A DNA stretch of 39,456 nucleotides from contig NZ_JYNL01000041.1 in NCBI RefSeq assembly GCF_001044235.1, positions 1-39,456 of the forward strand, given 5' to 3'. Both the position numbers and the translations under genes were made by a program. This DNA comes from Mycolicibacterium chlorophenolicum. GTDB lineage: Bacteria > Actinomycetota > Actinomycetes > Mycobacteriales > Mycobacteriaceae. Below are positions 14,921 through 23,387 of this stretch, piece after piece (position 1 is the stretch's first letter; each line of letters starts with the position of its first letter). Below the pieces are notes generated by a model. It ran no database searches. It was given only the letters and a program-made list of their open reading frames with translations, and was not told the DNA's origin.

Positions 14921-16030
14921 ATGAAATCTGTTCTGCCCTCACCCCCATTGCCCGTGCACGCTCCCAATCTACGGAGCCCGGGTCGCGAACATCTGCCCTC
15001 TGCCATGGTCGGCAACACCCCTGTCCTACGGATCGCCTCGCCGTTCACCGCCGGTGAACGCGGCTTCTGGGCGAAGCTGGAAGGGTTCAATCCTGGCGGA
15101 ATGAAGGATCGCCCGGCTCTGCACATGGTGAAGTGTGCCCGTGCTCGCGGAGCGCTGCGCCCCGGTGCTCGGATCATCGAGTCCAGCAGCGGGACTTTGG
15201 GCCTCGGGTTGGCGCTCGCCGGCATGGTCTACCGGCACCCGGTGACCGTGGTCGCCGATCCTGGCCTGGAACCTATCCTTCTGAGGATGCTCGCCGCTTA
15301 CGGGGCCCGCGTCGATCAAGTCACCCAGCCGCATCCTGACGGTGGTTGGCAGCAGGCCCGCCGCGACCGAGTGACCCAACTACTCGCCGAGGATCCCGCC
15401 GCCTGGCACCCCGATCAGTACAGCAATCCCGACTGTGTGACCGCCTATCGCGGGCTCGCCCTGGAATTGCGCGCCCAACTCGGCGACGTGGACGTGCTGG
15501 TGTGTTCGGTGGGCACCGGCGGACACTCGGCCGGGGTGGCCCGCGTGCTGCGTGAATTCAACCCGGCCATGAAACTGATCGGCGTGGACGCCGTCGGGTC
15601 GCGAATCTTCGGACAACCCGTCCAGTCGCGGCTGATGCGGGGTCTGGGCTCGAGTATCTACCCTGCCAACGTCGACTACCAGGCCTTCGACGAGGTCCAC
15701 TGGGTCGCACCGGCCGAAGCCGTCTGGGCTTGTCGAGCGTTAGCGGCCGGCTACTTCGCCACCGGTGGATGGAGCGTTGGGGCGGTCGCTCTCGTCGCAG
15801 GTTGGGCCGCCCGCACTCATGCCGAGCGGGCGACCGTCGCGGCGATCTTCCCCGACGGTCCCCAGCGCTACTTCGACACCGTCTACAACGACGACTACTG
15901 CCGCGAGCACGGTCTGCTCAACCGCGCGCAACCACTCGAACCGCGGACGATCGACGATCCCGGATGCGTGACGATTCAGTCCTGGACCCGATGCGCCACG
16001 GTCGCGGCCCCGAACAGGCGGTCGCAGTGA
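14921..16030 (+). CDS. cysK2: CysK2-like PLP-dependent S-sulfocysteine synthase
   Basis: 369 residues of the cysteine synthase fold (type II PLP enzymes). The PLP lysine is K62 in NPGGMKDRPALHM; SSSGTLGLGLALAG binds the substrate carboxylate and GTGGHSAGVARVL binds the PLP phosphate. M. tuberculosis CysK2 (Rv0848), about the same length, makes S-sulfocysteine from O-phosphoserine and thiosulfate. ATG 14921 gives the family length; the frame is open further upstream but without family sequence. The MFS gene starts within its stop codon. A role in handling thiol or thiosulfate stress under copper load is inferred from the lpqS and copper context. Confidence 0.88.
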   Translation: MKSVLPSPPLPVHAPNLRSPGREHLPSAMVGNTPVLRIASPFTAGERGFWAKLEGFNPGGMKDRPALHMVKCARARGALRPGARIIESSSGTLGLGLALAGMVYRHPVTVVADPGLEPILLRMLAAYGARVDQVTQPHPDGGWQQARRDRVTQLLAEDPAAWHPDQYSNPDCVTAYRGLALELRAQLGDVDVLVCSVGTGGHSAGVARVLREFNPAMKLIGVDAVGSRIFGQPVQSRLMRGLGSSIYPANVDYQAFDEVHWVAPAEAVWACRALAAGYFATGGWSVGAVALVAGWAARTHAERATVAAIFPDGPQRYFDTVYNDDYCREHGLLNRAQPLEPRTIDDPGCVTIQSWTRCATVAAPNRRSQ

Positions 16031-17334
16031 GCGATCTCGTGCGGGAGTTCCGCGGCTTCGGCTGGCCGAGCCGACTCCTCATGATCAATCAGTTCGGCAT
16101 CAATCTCGGCTTCTACATGCTGATGCCGTATCTCGCCGGCTATTTGGCGGGGCCACTCGGTTTGGCGGCATGGGCGGTCGGTCTGGTACTGGGCGTCCGC
16201 AACTTCTCCCAGCAGGGCATGTTCATCCTGGGCGGCACGCTGGCCGACCGGCTCGGCTGCAAGCCGCTGATCGTGGCCGGCTGCCTATTGCGCACCGGTG
16301 GCTTCGCACTGCTCGTCGTTGCCGAATCGCTTCCTATGGTGGTAATCGCCTCTGCAGCAACAGGATTCGCGGGAGCACTCTTCAATCCGGCGGTGCGGGC
16401 GTACCTGGCGGCCGAGGCGGGTGAGCGTCGTGTGGAGACGTTCGCTGTCTTCAATGTCTTCTATCAGGCAGGCATCCTGGCCGGTCCGCTGGTCGGACTT
16501 GCGTTCATGGCAGTCGACTTCCGCCTGACGGCTGGTGTGGCTGCGGCGGTTTTCGCCGTGTTGACGATCGCGCAACTCCTGGCTCTACCGCGCCGCGACC
16601 CCGCGCTCGCCGAGAGCGCCGGTTCGATCCTGCAGGACTGGCGCACCGTGGCCTCGAACCGCTCGTTCCTCTTGTTTGCGCTGGCAATGACCGGGTCCTA
16701 CGTGCTCTCATTTCAGGTGTACCTGGCGCTGCCGCTTCACGCTGCCGCACTGGCGCCGGGCCACGCGTCGATTGTGGTTGCCGCAATCTTTGCGGTGAGC
16801 GGTGTTGTCGCAGTAGCCGCGCAGATGAGAATCACCCGATGGTTCGCCGCGCGCTGGGGGTCCGGCCGGGCACTCGCGATTGGCATGTCGGTGATCGCAT
16901 CGTCTTTCGTGCCACTGCTTGTCGTGCCTGACGCCTGGTTAGGCGAACCTGTCGCCGTGGCAGCGCTGCTGATGACCACCGCGGTGCTGGCGGTCGGGTC
17001 GGCCGCCGTCTTCCCGTTCGAGATGGACACCGTGGTGGCGCTTGCCGGGGGTCGATTGGTGGGAACCCACTACGGCTTCTACAGCACCGTGGTGGGTACC
17101 GGCATCCTCGCCGGAAACCTCGGTACCGGGTACGTGCTGCAGATCGCGCGGGATCACCATGTCGCCTGGCTGGTGTGGGCCGCCCTGATCGTGATCGGAA
17201 TGCTCTCAGCTGCCGCGCTGCACACGTTGGCCCGCAGCGGACGTCTGCAGGCGGTCACGGGTCACCCGAACGTCGACGCGCGGGACCGACGTCATGATCG
17301 CGTCGCCAGTGCGCAGGAGACCGAGCGTCGATGA
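16027..17334 (+). CDS. MFS exporter (Rv0849-like)
   Basis: 435 residues with about twelve hydrophobic helices. The loop between helices 2 and 3, GTLADRLGCKPLI, is the MFS signature (GxLaDrxGrkpl). The GTG start overlaps the cysK2 stop by four bases (GTGA), so the two are translationally coupled; starts further upstream would lie deep in cysK2. The gene order lpqS-cysK2-MFS suggests export of a product linked to S-sulfocysteine or of a metal complex, but the substrate is unknown. Confidence 0.88.
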   Translation: MSDLVREFRGFGWPSRLLMINQFGINLGFYMLMPYLAGYLAGPLGLAAWAVGLVLGVRNFSQQGMFILGGTLADRLGCKPLIVAGCLLRTGGFALLVVAESLPMVVIASAATGFAGALFNPAVRAYLAAEAGERRVETFAVFNVFYQAGILAGPLVGLAFMAVDFRLTAGVAAAVFAVLTIAQLLALPRRDPALAESAGSILQDWRTVASNRSFLLFALAMTGSYVLSFQVYLALPLHAAALAPGHASIVVAAIFAVSGVVAVAAQMRITRWFAARWGSGRALAIGMSVIASSFVPLLVVPDAWLGEPVAVAALLMTTAVLAVGSAAVFPFEMDTVVALAGGRLVGTHYGFYSTVVGTGILAGNLGTGYVLQIARDHHVAWLVWAALIVIGMLSAAALHTLARSGRLQAVTGHPNVDARDRRHDRVASAQETERR

Positions 17335-17423
17335 CCTGGTCGTCGACCGCGTGAGGGGGCAGCACGGGGTGACGCGATCGGCTCGCGCTCTGTGTGTGTC
17401 CCGGCGGCCGCCTCGGCTGAGGA

Positions 17424-17443
17424 GGTCCTTCGCCGAATCTTTA
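17424..17443 (-). promoter_or_regulatory. CopR-type direct-repeat box upstream of copB-like gene
   Basis: On the minus strand it reads TAAAGATTCGGCGAAGGACC: two degenerate 9-base repeats, 11 bases apart. It resembles the boxes at 20417-20436 and 23295-23314 and the CopR site of Corynebacterium glutamicum (TGAAGATTT repeated with a two-base gap), from memory. It lies about 130 bases upstream of the ATPase ATG. Confidence 0.55.
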
Positions 17444-17572
17444 CCGGATTCATACGTGCGCCATAACCCGTTCGGTGACGATGGCGTTGGCCTCAGTTGG
17501 AGGGAATCGCATGCGTTCGAAGAACCAAGTCAGCCCAGCGCACCGTCGTAGCGCGGTCGAGGCGGTACTGCG

Positions 17573-19948
17573 ATGACCACCACCGCGACGGTGGTACTGG
17601 ATGTGCGCGGGCAGCAGTGGGCCACCTCGGCGTCGGTGGTGGAGTCCACGCTGCTGCGCCGCCCAGGGGTGAACGCGGTGCAGGCCAACGCCGTCAATCA
17701 GACCGCCACCGTGGCGTTCGACCGGAACGTGACGTCGGTCGCGGAACTGTCGAAGTGGCTGCGGGACTGCGGCTTCCACTGTGCCGGCCGCTCCGTGCCC
17801 GATCACCTCTGTGATGCCATGTCCGATCCGCCCGTCTCACCGATGCCCACCTCGAGGAATGAACACGCCCACGGCGCGCCCTCTGGGCTGAGGCGCTCTC
17901 CGCAGGACACGATGGGCCACGGCGGGCACGCGGGCATGTCGATGGACGCCATGGTGCGTGACATGCGCAACCGATTCCTCGTGGCGCTGGTGCTATCGAT
18001 TCCCATCATGCTGTGGTCGCCGATGGGTCGCGACATGCTCGGCTTCGCCGTCCCGGCACCATTCGGGTTGCGGGACGACGTGTTCGCCTTCGTCTTGAGC
18101 CTGCCGGTGGTGTTCTACTCGGCGTGGATCTTCTTCGACGGTGCGTGGCGGGCGCTGCGGGCCCGCACCCTGGACATGATGGTGTTGGTCGCTGTAGCCG
18201 TCGGTGCAGGCTGGCTCTACAGCGTCGGCGTGACCCTGACCGGCGGCGGTGAGGTGTTCTACGAAGCGGCCGCGGTTCTGACGACCTTTGTGCTGCTGGG
18301 GCATTGGTTCGAGATGCGAGCCCGTGGCGGGGCCAACGAGGCTATCCGCGCCCTCCTGGAGTTGACCCCCCCGATGGCTGTTGTGATTCGTGATGGGCAG
18401 CAGGTGGAGATTCCCACTGCCGAGGTGGCCGCCGGGGACCTGCTGTTGATCCGACCCGGCGCCAAGGTCCCCGTGGACGGGACCGTGGAGGAGGGCAATT
18501 CCGAAGTCGACGAGTCGATGGTGACCGGCGAGAGCCTACCGGTGTCAAAGTCGCCCGGTGACAATGTGATCGGGGCGTCGATCAATACCACCGGGACGCT
18601 GCGGGTGCGGGCCACCAAGGTCGGTTCGGACACCGTGCTGTCCCAAATCGTGGCGATGGTGCAGGAGGCCCAGAACTCCAAGGCGCCCGGTCAGCGGCTG
18701 GCCGACCGGGCTGCGTTCTGGCTCGTCCTCGTCGCTTTGATCGGCGGCACCGTGACTTTCCTGGTGTGGTGGGCTGCCGGCGCGGGGGTGCAGTCTGCGT
18801 TGCTGTTCGCGATCACGGTGGTGGTGATCACCTGCCCGGACGCGCTTGGCCTGGCGACCCCGACAGCGATCATGGTGGGCACCGGTTTGGGTGCGCAACG
18901 CGGGGTGCTGTTCAAGAACGCCACCGCCCTGGAGACCGCGGCGCGCATCGACACAGTCGTGATGGACAAGACCGGCACGCTCACCAAAGGCGAGCCTGAG
19001 GTCACAGATTTCGTCGTCGACGGGATCAGCGAAGACGAACTGCTGGCCCTGACCGCAGCGGTGGAGATCGAATCAGAGCACCCACTGGCTGCGGCGATCG
19101 TGCGATATGCCGGCGAGCGGGGGGTCGTCGCCGCACCGCTGAGCGAGTTCCGCAACGTACCTGGCCATGGCGCCACCGCCACGGTGAACGGGCGACGGGT
19201 TGCGGTCGGCAACCGGAAATTGATGGTCGAGCAGGATGTCGACGTCCCGAATTCATTGATGGCGCAACGCGACCAGCTGGCCTCCACCGGGCGCACCGCG
19301 GTCCTGATCGCGGTCGACGGGCGCGGAGTCGGGGTGATCGCTCTGGCCGACGCCGCACGCGCGACCTCCGCCGAGGCGGTCAGCGCACTGCACGACATGC
19401 AGGTTCAGGTCGTGATGCTCAGTGGCGACAATCAGGCCACCGCCGCCCGCATCGCCGGCCAACTCGGTATCGACACGGTCATCGCCGAAGTGCTTCCCGG
19501 CGACAAGGCCGCTACGATCGCCGACCTGCAGAAGCAAGGTCGCAGAACCGCCATGGTCGGTGACGGTGTGAACGATGCCCCTGCGCTGGCCCAAGCCGAC
19601 CTCGGCGTGGCCATCGGCGCCGGCACCGATGTCGCGATCGAAACCGCCGACCTCGTACTGATGCGTTCCGACCCTCTCGATGTTCCGATCGCCTTGCGCA
19701 TCGGGCGGGGAACCCTTCGGAAGATGCGTCAGAATCTCGGCTGGGCCGTGGGCTACAACGTCATCGCGTTGCCCATCGCCGCCGGCGTCTTCCAGCCTGC
19801 CTTCGGCCTGGTGTTGCGCCCGGAGATCGCCGCGCTGTCGATGTCGGGTTCGAGCCTGATCGTCGCGGTGAACGCGCTGATGCTCAAACGGCTCAAACTG
19901 CCCTCACCGCCGGCCACATCTCGTGAGGAGGTGTCGCGGGTCGCCTAA
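17573..19948 (+). CDS. CopB-like heavy-metal P-type ATPase with CPD motif
   Basis: 791 residues. The N-terminal 70 residues keep the fold pattern of a heavy-metal-associated domain but have GQQWATSAS where the CxxC site should be. A His/Met-rich linker follows (EHAHG, then MGHGGHAGMSMDAM), typical of CopB-type pumps. TGES, DKTGTLTKGE, SEHPLAAAI, GDNQATAA and GDGVNDAPAL are intact. The transport motif is C421-P422-D423 instead of CPC or CPH; the bases at 18833-18841 are unambiguous. The end helices have YN and MSGSS as in Cu(I) pumps. It probably exports copper or silver. Its stop overlaps that of the convergent DUF302 gene. A CopR-type box upstream suggests control by the two-component system at 21.4-23.3 kb. 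Confidence 0.92.
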   Translation: MTTTATVVLDVRGQQWATSASVVESTLLRRPGVNAVQANAVNQTATVAFDRNVTSVAELSKWLRDCGFHCAGRSVPDHLCDAMSDPPVSPMPTSRNEHAHGAPSGLRRSPQDTMGHGGHAGMSMDAMVRDMRNRFLVALVLSIPIMLWSPMGRDMLGFAVPAPFGLRDDVFAFVLSLPVVFYSAWIFFDGAWRALRARTLDMMVLVAVAVGAGWLYSVGVTLTGGGEVFYEAAAVLTTFVLLGHWFEMRARGGANEAIRALLELTPPMAVVIRDGQQVEIPTAEVAAGDLLLIRPGAKVPVDGTVEEGNSEVDESMVTGESLPVSKSPGDNVIGASINTTGTLRVRATKVGSDTVLSQIVAMVQEAQNSKAPGQRLADRAAFWLVLVALIGGTVTFLVWWAAGAGVQSALLFAITVVVITCPDALGLATPTAIMVGTGLGAQRGVLFKNATALETAARIDTVVMDKTGTLTKGEPEVTDFVVDGISEDELLALTAAVEIESEHPLAAAIVRYAGERGVVAAPLSEFRNVPGHGATATVNGRRVAVGNRKLMVEQDVDVPNSLMAQRDQLASTGRTAVLIAVDGRGVGVIALADAARATSAEAVSALHDMQVQVVMLSGDNQATAARIAGQLGIDTVIAEVLPGDKAATIADLQKQGRRTAMVGDGVNDAPALAQADLGVAIGAGTDVAIETADLVLMRSDPLDVPIALRIGRGTLRKMRQNLGWAVGYNVIALPIAAGVFQPAFGLVLRPEIAALSMSGSSLIVAVNALMLKRLKLPSPPATSREEVSRVA

Positions 19949-20361
19949 GACGGGGCTCCAGACGTGGCGCTCAGCGCGTCGATCGCCGCGCGGAGCTTGA
20001 CCGCGACCTCGTCGGCCACCTGCTGTAGGGCGGCCTCGCCGGTCACCTGCACCAGCACCTGCGGATCCATCGCCTCAACCACGACCCGGGTCGCGGTGTC
20101 AGGGTCGGCGCGGACGACGACGTTGCACGGCAACAGCAACCCGATCTGACGGTCGACATCCACTGCGCGGTGGGCCAGCGGTGGGTTGCAGGCACCGAGG
20201 ATCAGATAGTCCTCCATGTCGGCACCGAGCTTCTGCTTCAGCGTGGCCTTCATATCGATCTCGGTGAGCACCCCGAAACCCTGCTCGGCCAACGCTTGGC
20301 GGGTACGGGCTACAGCGTCAGCGAAAGAGGTCTCAAGGGAGGTCGAGATGGCAATGGACAT
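19945..20361 (-). CDS. DUF302 domain protein
   Basis: 138 residues, a whole DUF302 domain: TSLETSFADAVARTRQALAEQGFGVLTEIDM, then KATLKQKLGADMEDYLILGACNPPLAHRA, then IGLLLPCNVVV and a C-terminal helix. DUF302 proteins are small cytosolic proteins common next to copper and silver genes; their activity is not known, and the conserved ACNP and LPCN Cys residues could bind metal. The start at ATG 20361 has GGAAG upstream and gives the family length. It is divergent from the DUF305 lipoprotein gene, sharing the CopR-type box at 20417-20436, and convergent with the CopB-like gene. Confidence 0.88.
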   Translation of the reverse strand: MSIAISTSLETSFADAVARTRQALAEQGFGVLTEIDMKATLKQKLGADMEDYLILGACNPPLAHRAVDVDRQIGLLLPCNVVVRADPDTATRVVVEAMDPQVLVQVTGEAALQQVADEVAVKLRAAIDALSATSGAPS

Positions 20362-20416
20362 GAGATCAGCTTCCCCGAAATTCCCGCCGTCCTCATGCGG
20401 TAGCGATCGCACGGAC

Positions 20417-20436
20417 CGTTCTTTATCGAATCTTCA
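20417..20436. promoter_or_regulatory. CopR-type direct-repeat box between DUF302 and DUF305 genes
   Basis: Minus-strand reading TGAAGATTCGATAAAGAACG, two 9-base repeats with a two-base gap. The plus-strand 17-mer CGAATCTTCACAGAACC (20427-20443) recurs exactly at 23305-23321. Placed 83-102 bases before the DUF305 GTG. Confidence 0.65.
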
Positions 20437-20518
20437 CAGAACCACTACGGCCAGCCCTCGCGAAGCCCGAGACGCTGGAAGGTGAAGATCGACAAGCTGA
20501 TCCAGGAAAGGAACTGTT

Positions 20519-21295
20519 GTGTACAAGACAAGGACTGTGGTGACCGGGGTGGCCGCGCTGGCTGCGGTCGCGGCTCTCGGGGCGTGTAGCAACTCGGGCA
20601 ATGAGGCGACATCGTCGTCGGCACCGTCCTCGGCCTCGTCGTCAGTTCAGTCGTCGACGGCGTCGGCAACCGCCCACAACCAGGCTGACATGCAGTTCAC
20701 CCGCATGATGATCCCGCATCACCAGCAGGCGGTCGAGATGAGCGACATGATCCTGGCCAAGCAGGGCATCGACCCGCGGGTCGTGGACCTGGCCAAGCAG
20801 ATCAAGGCTGCACAGGGTCCGGAGATCGAGCGGATGCAGGGTTGGTTGAACCAGTGGGGTATGCCGGGCATGAACGGGATGCCCGGAATGAATGATCAAC
20901 CGGGGAACGCGCCGACTGACCACGGCGGCATGCACGGATCCGACACCGCGTCGCCCACCACCCCGCCCAGTGGCTCGATGACGCCCAGTGGATCGATGAT
21001 GCCGAGCGGTTCGATGATGCCCGGTATGCCGGGCATGCCGGGTATGGGTGACATGCCCGCCATGGAGGGGATGATGTCGCCTGCCGACATGCAGGCGCTG
21101 CAGAATGCCCAGGGAGTCGAGGCCAGCAAGCTGTTCTTGACTCAGATGATCAAGCACCACCAGGGCGCTATCGCCATGGCGCAAACCGAGATTAAGGACG
21201 GTCAGTCCCCTGACGCGATCGCGCTCGCCAAATCGATCGCCAGCAGTCAGCAGAAGGAGATCGACACGATGAACCAGATTCTCAGTTCGCTGTAG
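20519..21295 (+). CDS. DUF305 copper-resistance lipoprotein
   Basis: 258 residues. Signal peptide with lipobox LGAC at about residue 23, then a Ser-rich linker. Two DUF305 half-units each have an M..HH motif (MMIPHHQQAVEMSDMI and QMIKHHQGAIAMAQ), typical of secreted copper-linked DUF305 proteins of the ferritin-like fold. Between them lies a roughly 90-residue Met/Gly/Pro/Ser-rich insert with repeats such as GSMMPSGSMMPGMPGM that should bind Cu(I). The GTG start has an AGGAAAGGAAC ribosome-binding region upstream. It is anchored outside the membrane and is probably induced through the CopR-type box at 20417-20436. Confidence 0.93.
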   Translation: MYKTRTVVTGVAALAAVAALGACSNSGNEATSSSAPSSASSSVQSSTASATAHNQADMQFTRMMIPHHQQAVEMSDMILAKQGIDPRVVDLAKQIKAAQGPEIERMQGWLNQWGMPGMNGMPGMNDQPGNAPTDHGGMHGSDTASPTTPPSGSMTPSGSMMPSGSMMPGMPGMPGMGDMPAMEGMMSPADMQALQNAQGVEASKLFLTQMIKHHQGAIAMAQTEIKDGQSPDAIALAKSIASSQQKEIDTMNQILSSL

Positions 21296-21353
21296 AGACG
21301 CGACGATGCTCCACACGTAACGGCATTCCCTGCAACGTGATTCAACGCGTCAG

Positions 21354-22508
21354 TCAGGAGCTGGTCGGGGCGCCGACGGGCCGGTCGACTGCGCGCGCTG
21401 TCGTCGACGTAAACACCGGCACGGTGACGGTGAACGTCGTGCCCTGACCTGGCCCTCGGCTGGCCACGCTGACGTGGCCGCCGTGGGCTTCGGTCAGGGC
21501 CTTGACGATGGCCAGTCCGATACCAGAGCCCCCGTGGTTGCGGGCGCGGGCGGAGTCGGCGCGATAGAACCGTTCGAAGACGTGGGGGACGTGCTCAGCC
21601 GCGATGCCGTCGCCGTTGTCGGCGACAGTGAACATCACTTCGCCGGCGGTGTGGGTGAGCTCCACGGTGACGAGACCGCCCGCCGGGGTGTGGCGCAACG
21701 CATTGTCGAGCAGGTTGCCCAGCACTTGGGCCAGTCGTTGCCGATCTGCCCACAGCTGGACCGTCCTGTCGATACGGGTGCTCAGGGTGACGTTCTTGGC
21801 CGCGTAGCGATCGGCGATCGCCGCCGCGGCGGCCTGCGCGACTTCTCCCGCGTCCACCCACCCAGGGGCGATGGCAGCGCGGGCCTCTTCGGCCTGGGCA
21901 AGAGCGGCGGCGTCGGCCGCGAAGCGCACCAGTCGACCGGTCTGCTCCCGCAGCATCGCGACAGTCGGCTGATCGAGTGTCTTGACCCCGTCTTCCAAAG
22001 CCTCTAGATATGCCTCTAAAACGGCTACGGGCGTGCGGATTTCGTGCGCGAGGTCACCGAACAACTGGCGGCGTGTCGTTTCCACGGCTTGAAGTCGTTG
22101 GGCCATACGGTTGAACGCGCCCGCCAGCTCATCGAACTCGTCGCCGAGCCGGGGCGGTGCCACCCTGATGTCGTAGTGCCCCTCGGCCACCGACGACGCG
22201 GCAGCTGCGACCTCGGCGACTGAATGCTGCAGGCGGCGGCTCAAGACGGCGGTGACGATGAACGCGGTCAGGGCGGCGACCGTGATCGCGACCGCGATGG
22301 ACAGCGCGGTCGCATACTGGTAGGCCTGCTCGGCGTGAAACTGCTCGTTGGAGTCGTGGGCGATGCCGGCGCGGTGCAGGTGCTCGCGGAACAACGGCGG
22401 TCCGACCAGCGACGCCACCACCCACGTGGTGACTCCACCCGCGATGAGTACCAGTGTCTGGGCGAGCAGAAGCCGGCGGCGCACGCCGAAGCCGCTCGAG
22501 GCGTTCAC
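21354..22508 (-). CDS. two-component sensor histidine kinase (CopS-type)
   Basis: 384 residues. Two membrane helices (residues about 12-36 and 67-90) frame a short external loop, REHLHRAGIAHDSNEQFHAEQ, rich in His and a plausible metal sensor. A HAMP region follows (about 91-145), then the H-box FGDLAHEIRTP with His 155, the N-box NLLDNALRHT, DNGDGIA and GSGIGLAI. The GTG at 22508 overlaps the stop of the response regulator gene, so the two are coupled. Together with that regulator and the surrounding copper genes it forms a CopRS- or CusRS-like system. Confidence 0.93.
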   Translation of the reverse strand: MNASSGFGVRRRLLLAQTLVLIAGGVTTWVVASLVGPPLFREHLHRAGIAHDSNEQFHAEQAYQYATALSIAVAITVAALTAFIVTAVLSRRLQHSVAEVAAAASSVAEGHYDIRVAPPRLGDEFDELAGAFNRMAQRLQAVETTRRQLFGDLAHEIRTPVAVLEAYLEALEDGVKTLDQPTVAMLREQTGRLVRFAADAAALAQAEEARAAIAPGWVDAGEVAQAAAAAIADRYAAKNVTLSTRIDRTVQLWADRQRLAQVLGNLLDNALRHTPAGGLVTVELTHTAGEVMFTVADNGDGIAAEHVPHVFERFYRADSARARNHGGSGIGLAIVKALTEAHGGHVSVASRGPGQGTTFTVTVPVFTSTTARAVDRPVGAPTSS

Positions 22509-23269
22509 TGCCCCGTCCCCATCCGGTAGCCCACGCCGCGGACGGTGTGTACGAACTTCGGGTTCGCCGGGTCGTCGCCCAGCTTGCGGCGGACGTGACC
22601 GACATGGACGTCGACGAGATGCTCGTTGCCCACCCACGGTTCGCCCCACACGGTGTTGATGAGCTGGCCGCGGCTCCACACCACACCAGGGCGCGACGAC
22701 AGCGCGGCCAAGATGTCGAACTCGGTGCGCGTCAGAGGGATCAGCTCCTCGTCGAGGAACACCTGCCTGCTCGCGACGTCGATCGACAGCGCACCGAAAG
22801 TTCGCGGCGGCAGCACGTCAGCGTCCACGCGGGCAGGTGAACTCGGCGCGCCAGCCGTGCGCGGCCGCCGGAGCATGGCTCGGATACGGGCGACGAGCTC
22901 CCGCGGACTGAACGGCTTGGTGACGTAGTCGTCCGCACCGACGGACAGGCCCACGACCGTGTCGAGTTCGGTATCGCGCGCGGTCAGCATCACCACGTAG
23001 GCGTCGGAGAATGTCCTCAGCTGGCGGCACACCTCCACGCCGTCCAGCCCGGGCAGCCCCAGATCGAGCACGACGACGTCCGGATCCACCTCTCGAGCCA
23101 CAAGCACCGCCTCCGTCCCGCTGTGGCACTGCGTCACCTCGAAGTGCTCGCGCTTGAGGTAGCTGGCGACGACTTCAGCCAGCGGTGCCTCGTCGTCGAT
23201 GACCAGGGCGCGGTATCGAGGATTGGCACCGTCTGCTGAGACCTGCGAAGTAGCGTCCATGTCATTCAT
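22505..23269 (-). CDS. OmpR-family response regulator (CopR-type)
   Basis: 254 residues. The receiver domain has the acidic pair DDE at 25-27, phospho-acceptor Asp 69 in VVVLDLGLPG, Thr in MLTARD and Lys in VTKPF. After a linker the winged-helix domain shows LTRTEFDILAALSSRPGVVWSR and VDVHVGHVRRKLGDD, then HTVRGVGYRM. It is divergent from the multicopper oxidase gene; the CopR-type box between them suggests autoregulation. The same box stands before the DUF305 and CopB-like genes, so this protein is the natural candidate to bind it. The copper signal is inferred from the regulon. Confidence 0.94.
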   Translation of the reverse strand: MNDMDATSQVSADGANPRYRALVIDDEAPLAEVVASYLKREHFEVTQCHSGTEAVLVAREVDPDVVVLDLGLPGLDGVEVCRQLRTFSDAYVVMLTARDTELDTVVGLSVGADDYVTKPFSPRELVARIRAMLRRPRTAGAPSSPARVDADVLPPRTFGALSIDVASRQVFLDEELIPLTRTEFDILAALSSRPGVVWSRGQLINTVWGEPWVGNEHLVDVHVGHVRRKLGDDPANPKFVHTVRGVGYRMGTGQ

Positions 23270-23294
23270 CGTGCCGCCCCGGCCGGCCGGCCCA

Positions 23295-23314
23295 GGCTCT
23301 TGAACGAATCTTCA
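23295..23314. promoter_or_regulatory. CopR-type direct-repeat box between response regulator and oxidase
   Basis: Minus-strand reading TGAAGATTCGTTCAAGAGCC: TGAAGATTC, a two-base gap and the degenerate TCAAGAGCC. It lies 26 bases from the response-regulator ATG and 74 bases from the oxidase start, so one site could serve both. Confidence 0.65.
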
Positions 23315-23387
23315 CAGAACCGACACCGAACAGCCCGTCGGCGCAGCGCATCGTCAATGCGAGACGTTCGGTTCGACGGGATCGGTG

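Noticed and set aside
18691..19398. Minus-strand open frame of 235 codons
   Set aside because: Antisense to the motif-bearing part of the CopB-like ATPase; Ser/Thr/Ala-rich shadow.
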